Below, piece after piece: positions 16,841 through 21,037 of a stretch of 21,037 bases of DNA. A model generated the notes under the pieces. The model ran no database searches and was not told the origin of the DNA. It saw only the letters and a program-made list of their open reading frames with translations. The DNA comes from an uncultured bacterium (GTDB taxonomy: Bacteria; Hydrogenedentota; Hydrogenedentia; Hydrogenedentales; CAITNO01). Location: assembly GCA_937923585.1 (NCBI GenBank), contig CALDSM010000744.1:1-21037 (forward strand), read 5' to 3'. Position 1 is the stretch's first letter. Every line of letters starts with the position of its first letter. The position numbers and the translations under genes were made by a program.

Positions 16841-19800
16841 ATGAAAGAGCGGCAGCGGGACCCTCTTCACAGAGCCGGCGTTGCAAGCCTTGTACTGGCT
16901 CTGAGCTCGCTATGGCTGCTGCTTCCCGTCTCGTCGCAGGCGGTGCCGGCCTATCCCGGTGTCGTGCAGATGGCCCAACCGGACGGCTCAAGAGTCGCCA
17001 TAAGGCGGCACGGGGATGAGTTCTTCCATTGGGATGAGACCGAAAACGGTTATCCCATCGTTCGTGACTCAAAGGACAGCTACTGGAAATTTGCCAAGCC
17101 AACGGCGACGGGTGCGGGGTTTGAAGCCATTCCGGACGCCCGTGTCGGGGCGGTAAACCACGATTCGGTCGGGGCGAAGACAGGGGCCCGTCCCGCCCGC
17201 GAGAAGCTGAGAGGGCATATCGCGGAAAGAATGCGGCAGTCCGGGAGGGGCATGGGAACGGGCATACAGCCGGGACTTCCGGGAGCACCCATCTCGTCGT
17301 CCGCTCCCGCCGAAGAAGGGGAAACCGTCCCCGGGGAGCCGCCTCCGGCGCAGACACCCGTTTCCGGGACGACCACCATCAAGAACGTGGTGATTCTCGC
17401 ATGTTTCAACGACCACTGGGACACGGGGGGAAGCACCGTCTTGTCGGCACAAGGCCGGGTGGCCACATCGGAGTACACCAATCTTTTCAATCAGACCGGC
17501 CATACAACCGACGGGGCTGTGGGTTCCGTCAAAGACTATTATCAAGAGGTGTCCTACGGGAAACTCACGGTCAATACCGTCGTTACCCCCTGGGTCCGCC
17601 TGCCCCAGAACGAATCCTATTACGGCGCCGACACTTCCGGAACTGACGCCAGACTTCGAACGATGTTCACGGACGCTGTTGACGCCGCGGACACGGCCGG
17701 GTTCGACTTTTCCCAAGGGGACGGAGACGGGGACGGGTGGGTGGATTGCCTGACCATCATCCATTCCGGGCACGGCCAGGAATACTCGGGCAACCCGACC
17801 ACTTGCGTCTGGTCGTGCCAGTGGACAATGTCCGCCATGACGACCAAAGACGGCAAGAACATGTACCTGGTACACACCGAACCGGCCCTGCGCGGCGCAA
17901 TGGCGAGCACGTCCATCACGCGGATTGGCGTTGTCTGTCATGAAATGGGCCATTTCTTCGGCCTTCCGGACCTCTATGACTACAGCGGCACAACGGAGGG
18001 AATCGGCACCTGGGGTCTTATGGCTTCCGGTTCCTGGAACGGCAGCGACGGAAAGCGGCCCGCCCATTTCTGCGCATGGTCGAAGTACATGCTCGGTTTC
18101 GTGAGCCCGCAGCAGGTGCGTTCCCAGGGGAGCGTTTCCATCGCCAATGTCGAGACAAATCCGGTTGTGCACATGTTCCGTGACGGGACATCCAACGGCG
18201 AGTACTTCCTTGTCGAAAACCGCGCCAAGACCGGTTTCGACAACGACTCCGACATATACCCGGGCATTGTCATCTATCACGTGGACGCGAAAAGCACCAA
18301 CAACGACTTGGGCACCTGGCCGCATCCCGCGGTGAAAATTGAGGAGGCCGACGGAAACAACTCATTGGCGTCCAGCCGCTATGCGCAGGCCGGGGACGCA
18401 TGGACCTCCACAAGCGGCATCAGCGGGGGATTCCGCGACCAGACCGGCAACCAGAGCACGAACGCGATGCTCTACCAGGGCACGCACTACTACAACCGCA
18501 CCGACAGCAGCGCCTACTATTCACGCATCCGCCTCAACACCTTTTCGGCGGCCGGAAGCACCATGACCTATTCCGTGTCCACGGTGAGGCCGGCGGTCAC
18601 AAGCCAGTCCGCGGCGACTCCGGGTTACACGGTGAATTGGGGGGCCTGCGCCAACGCAACCCAATATGAGATCCAGGAAGGCGTTCCGGTAACGCTGACC
18701 AGCTTTTCCGACGGCGCGGAAAGCGAAGACGCCATGTATGACAAGTGGAACGCGGTCGGCCCCATCCGCGACACCGGCGGATTCCGCACCGGCAGCTACA
18801 GTTACGCCATGCACCAGTACTACAACTCAAAGTGGTATCCCTCGGTGCAGTCCCTCACCATGCGCAAGCCGTTCAAGGCGCTTTCAGGCACGACGGTCTC
18901 CTTCTACCTTCTCTCACGCCTCTCCAGCGGCGCCGGATACCTGAAGTGCCAGATATCCAACGATTCGGGAAACACCTGGAAAACACTGGGCCAGTATTCG
19001 GGTCTGATCAGTTCATGGTCTCTTCGGAGCTACAATTTCACCGCAATGAACGCGCTCGGGATAAACCTGAACGACATGTGCATCATCCGTTTCGTGGCGG
19101 ACTTTGAATACCCCAGCGGCTGGACCGGCTTTCCCGGCGTGGGTTACGCGCTGGATGACATATCGGTGACAGGAACGGAGACTTCCGCCCACGGAAACTG
19201 GACGACACTGAGCAACAGTGTGGCCGGCACGTCATACACCGTCTCCGGCAAGAGCCAGGGCGTTTACGCTTATCAAGTGCAGGCCTACTGTGACAGTGCA
19301 TGGCGCGGTTACGGGGACTCGGGGACGACCACGGTGGATTTGCCGCCGACCATTACCGTCAATCAGGCCGCCGGGCAGGCCGACCCGACCGGAACATCCC
19401 CGGTCAACTTCACGGTGGTCTTCAGCGAGGCGATCAACCCATCCACATTCGCGGGCACGGACGTGGGTATTACCGGCACTGCGGGTGGAACAAAGAACGT
19501 CTCGTTGTCCACGTCCGACAATATCACCTGGAATGCGGCAGTGACCGGCATGACAACGCCGGGCACGGTAATAGCCGGCATTCCGGTCGGCGCCGTCGCG
19601 GACACTACAGGCACCGCCAACACCGCTGCTTCCACGAGCACCGACAACACGGTGAACTGGGACAGCACGGCGCCCACCGTGTCTTCCATCAGCGCGCCGA
19701 GCACGGCGCTGACGCGCACGGGGCCGGTGACCTACACGGTGAACTTCAGCGAGTCCGTGACCGGCTTTGATTCATCGGCGGACATTCAGTTGAACACCAC

Positions 19801-21037
19801 GGGTTCGCCCACGGCGACGGTCAGCGTTTCGGGCAGCGGTTCCGGGCCCTACACGGTCACGCTGAGCTCGATCAGCGGGAACGGCACCATTGGCATAACG
19901 GTGAAGGCCGCCTGCTGCACGGATACGGCGGGGAACGGCAACACCGCGAGCAGCGCGAGCGGAACCTTCACGGTGGACAACACGGCTCCGGTCATCACGC
20001 GCCTGGGCTCCACGCCGCTGACGGTGGAATGCGGCAGCGTATACAACGATGCGGGGGCAACGGCTACGGACTCGGTGTCTGGCAATTTGACCGCCAACAT
20101 TACAGTGACCGGTCTTCCGAACATGTCCACGCTCGGTTCCTATACGGTGCGTTACAACGTGAGCGACGGCGCCGGCAACGCAGCGGCCGAGGTCACACGC
20201 CAGGTCACGGTGGCCGACACGAACGCGCCGGTCATGACGCTGAACGGTTCCGGTTCGGTGACAGTGGAGTGCGGCGCTGCCTACACGGATGCGGGTGCGA
20301 CGGCGACCGACACCTGTTCCGGCAGCCGAACCGTGACGACGAGCGGCTCTGTCAACACGTCCTCGGTTGGTGTGTACACACTGGCGTACGCCGCGAACGA
20401 CGGCCACGGCAACAATGCAAACGCGGTGTCGCGCGTGGTGACTGTGTCTGACACTGCGGCCCCGGCAATCACCCGGAACGGCCCGGCCACGGTGACGGTG
20501 GAGTGCGGCGCCGCCTACACGGACGCGGGCGCTTCAGCAACCGACACCTGCACGGGCAGCCGCGCTGTGACGACCACCGGAACGGTGAACACGACCGCCG
20601 TCGGTGCATACACGCTGACCTACAACGCGAACGACGGCCACGGCAACAACGCCGCGCCGGTGACGCGCGTGGTGACGGTTGCCGACACCACCGCCCCGGT
20701 GATCACGCTGACCGGCTCCCCCACCGTGACAATCGAGTGCGGCGGCACGTTCGATCCCTATGCAGGCATCACGGCGTGGGACCAGTGTGCGGGGTATCTG
20801 CCAATCACGATTTGCGACCCATGCCCGCCCTGCGTGGTCAACACCTCTGTGCCGGGCTGCTACACGCTGCACTACTGCGGCGTTAGCGACGGCCACGGCC
20901 ACACCACGCCGCCGTTCACGCGCAGGTTCTGCGTGGTGGACACGGCTGGTCCGGTGATCACGCTCGACGGCCCGTCCGCAGCGACGGTGGAGTGCGGCAC
21001 CTGGTACTCGGAGCCGGGCGCGACGGCGATGGACGCG
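16841..21037 (+). CDS. Secreted M6-family metalloprotease with FN3, jelly-roll and Ig-like repeats, 3'-truncated
   Basis: The frame stays open from 16841 to the right edge: 1399 residues without a stop. A Sec signal peptide (1-34, cleavage near SSQA-VPAYPG) precedes an M6 pro-region (GDEFFHWDETENGYPIVRD). The catalytic domain (about 180-530) has the zinc motif HEMGHFFGLPD (H367, E368, H371; D377 likely third ligand), as in immune inhibitor A relatives. An FN3-like domain begins near 590 and seems interrupted by a jelly-roll/MAM-like module (about 615-780). Two bacterial Ig-like domains (835-943, 944-1048) and HYR/DUF5011-type repeats from 1049 follow. It should be a large secreted or surface protease; a C-terminal anchor may lie beyond the window. 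ATG 16841 has GAGGG upstream; ATG 16811 in frame is an alternative. Confidence 0.9.
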   Translation, partial: MKERQRDPLHRAGVASLVLALSSLWLLLPVSSQAVPAYPGVVQMAQPDGSRVAIRRHGDEFFHWDETENGYPIVRDSKDSYWKFAKPTATGAGFEAIPDARVGAVNHDSVGAKTGARPAREKLRGHIAERMRQSGRGMGTGIQPGLPGAPISSSAPAEEGETVPGEPPPAQTPVSGTTTIKNVVILACFNDHWDTGGSTVLSAQGRVATSEYTNLFNQTGHTTDGAVGSVKDYYQEVSYGKLTVNTVVTPWVRLPQNESYYGADTSGTDARLRTMFTDAVDAADTAGFDFSQGDGDGDGWVDCLTIIHSGHGQEYSGNPTTCVWSCQWTMSAMTTKDGKNMYLVHTEPALRGAMASTSITRIGVVCHEMGHFFGLPDLYDYSGTTEGIGTWGLMASGSWNGSDGKRPAHFCAWSKYMLGFVSPQQVRSQGSVSIANVETNPVVHMFRDGTSNGEYFLVENRAKTGFDNDSDIYPGIVIYHVDAKSTNNDLGTWPHPAVKIEEADGNNSLASSRYAQAGDAWTSTSGISGGFRDQTGNQSTNAMLYQGTHYYNRTDSSAYYSRIRLNTFSAAGSTMTYSVSTVRPAVTSQSAATPGYTVNWGACANATQYEIQEGVPVTLTSFSDGAESEDAMYDKWNAVGPIRDTGGFRTGSYSYAMHQYYNSKWYPSVQSLTMRKPFKALSGTTVSFYLLSRLSSGAGYLKCQISNDSGNTWKTLGQYSGLISSWSLRSYNFTAMNALGINLNDMCIIRFVADFEYPSGWTGFPGVGYALDDISVTGTETSAHGNWTTLSNSVAGTSYTVSGKSQGVYAYQVQAYCDSAWRGYGDSGTTTVDLPPTITVNQAAGQADPTGTSPVNFTVVFSEAINPSTFAGTDVGITGTAGGTKNVSLSTSDNITWNAAVTGMTTPGTVIAGIPVGAVADTTGTANTAASTSTDNTVNWDSTAPTVSSISAPSTALTRTGPVTYTVNFSESVTGFDSSADIQLNTTGSPTATVSVSGSGSGPYTVTLSSISGNGTIGITVKAACCTDTAGNGNTASSASGTFTVDNTAPVITRLGSTPLTVECGSVYNDAGATATDSVSGNLTANITVTGLPNMSTLGSYTVRYNVSDGAGNAAAEVTRQVTVADTNAPVMTLNGSGSVTVECGAAYTDAGATATDTCSGSRTVTTSGSVNTSSVGVYTLAYAANDGHGNNANAVSRVVTVSDTAAPAITRNGPATVTVECGAAYTDAGASATDTCTGSRAVTTTGTVNTTAVGAYTLTYNANDGHGNNAAPVTRVVTVADTTAPVITLTGSPTVTIECGGTFDPYAGITAWDQCAGYLPITICDPCPPCVVNTSVPGCYTLHYCGVSDGHGHTTPPFTRRFCVVDTAGPVITLDGPSAATVECGTWYSEPGATAMDA
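19985..21037 (+). repeat. Tandem HYR/DUF5011-type Ig-like repeats in the M6 protease gene
   Basis: Four complete repeats and the start of a fifth begin at 19985, 20225, 20459, 20693 and 20945, giving lengths of 240, 234, 234 and 252 bp. Each begins APVITxxG and carries VTVECGxxYxDAGATATD, ending SDGxGN…VTRxVTVxDT. Repeats 2 and 3 are clearly alike at DNA level and should recombine or misassemble easily. The paired Cys of VECG and DTC in repeats 2-3 probably form a disulfide. Repeat 4 is Cys-rich. Confidence 0.85.

Noticed and set aside
17069..18325. 418-codon minus-strand frame opposite the M6 catalytic domain
   Set aside because: The + strand encodes HEMGHFFGLPD and other M6 motifs in this stretch; the antisense frame has none.
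19985..21037. Regularly spaced repeats that could suggest a CRISPR array
   Set aside because: The repeats are 234-252 bp, in frame, and encode Ig-like domains of the M6 protease.

Overview
The window is GC-rich, gene-dense bacterial DNA with mixed gene orientation. Several things point to a member of the PVC/Planctomycetes-Lentisphaerae-Hydrogenedentes-like bacteria: a planctomycete-style WD40 protein with an RDWEWRHL signature, a sulfatase-like hydrolase, a Tat-exported sugar-isomerase homologue, and a very large secreted M6 protease with Ig-like repeats. No rRNA or marker gene in the window fixes the lineage, so this placement is an inference.

Layout. Positions 3-3221 (+) hold carB, the large subunit of carbamoyl-phosphate synthase, cut by the left edge. 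Positions 3318-4874 (-) encode a multi-pass GT39/ArnT-like glycosyltransferase. About 760 bp without a convincing gene follows (4875-5635); it contains a terminator-like hairpin on the + strand. Positions 5636-7555 (+) encode a membrane-anchored sulfatase-superfamily enzyme with an atypical nucleophile motif, and 7640-8863 (+) a GT4 glycosyltransferase. A MazE/MazF toxin-antitoxin pair (8977-9561, +) has its own near-consensus promoter and lies between copies of a 27-bp palindromic repeat. Positions 9638-11092 (-) encode a Tat-signal protein with an L-fucose-isomerase-like C-terminal half. Divergent from it, 11300-12331 (+) encodes a membrane-anchored endonuclease/exonuclease/phosphatase (EEP) protein with VanJ-like architecture. 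Positions 12398-13288 (-) encode a ZupT-like ZIP metal transporter. Positions 13407-16337 (-) encode a membrane-anchored WD40 protein that looks like a planctomycete Ser/Thr kinase without its kinase domain. A 500-bp regulatory region (16338-16840) separates it from a divergent gene that starts at 16841 (+) and is still open at the right edge: a secreted M6 metalloprotease of at least 1399 residues.

How the genes fit together. carB is housekeeping. The two glycosyltransferases and the sulfatase-like enzyme suggest building and trimming of a surface glycan or lipid-linked sugar. The EEP protein and the exported isomerase homologue probably also act outside the cytoplasm. The MazEF pair looks like a self-contained insertion between ordinary genes.

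Most interesting regions: the M6 control region, with a GntR/PdhR-type operator AATTGGT-ATC-ACCAATT, a TTGACA/TAGTAT promoter and a possible coupled leader ORF; the repeat elements around the toxin-antitoxin pair; the kinase-less WD40 protein; and the exported isomerase-like protein. I found no CRISPR array, convincing tRNA, prophage or complete insertion sequence.
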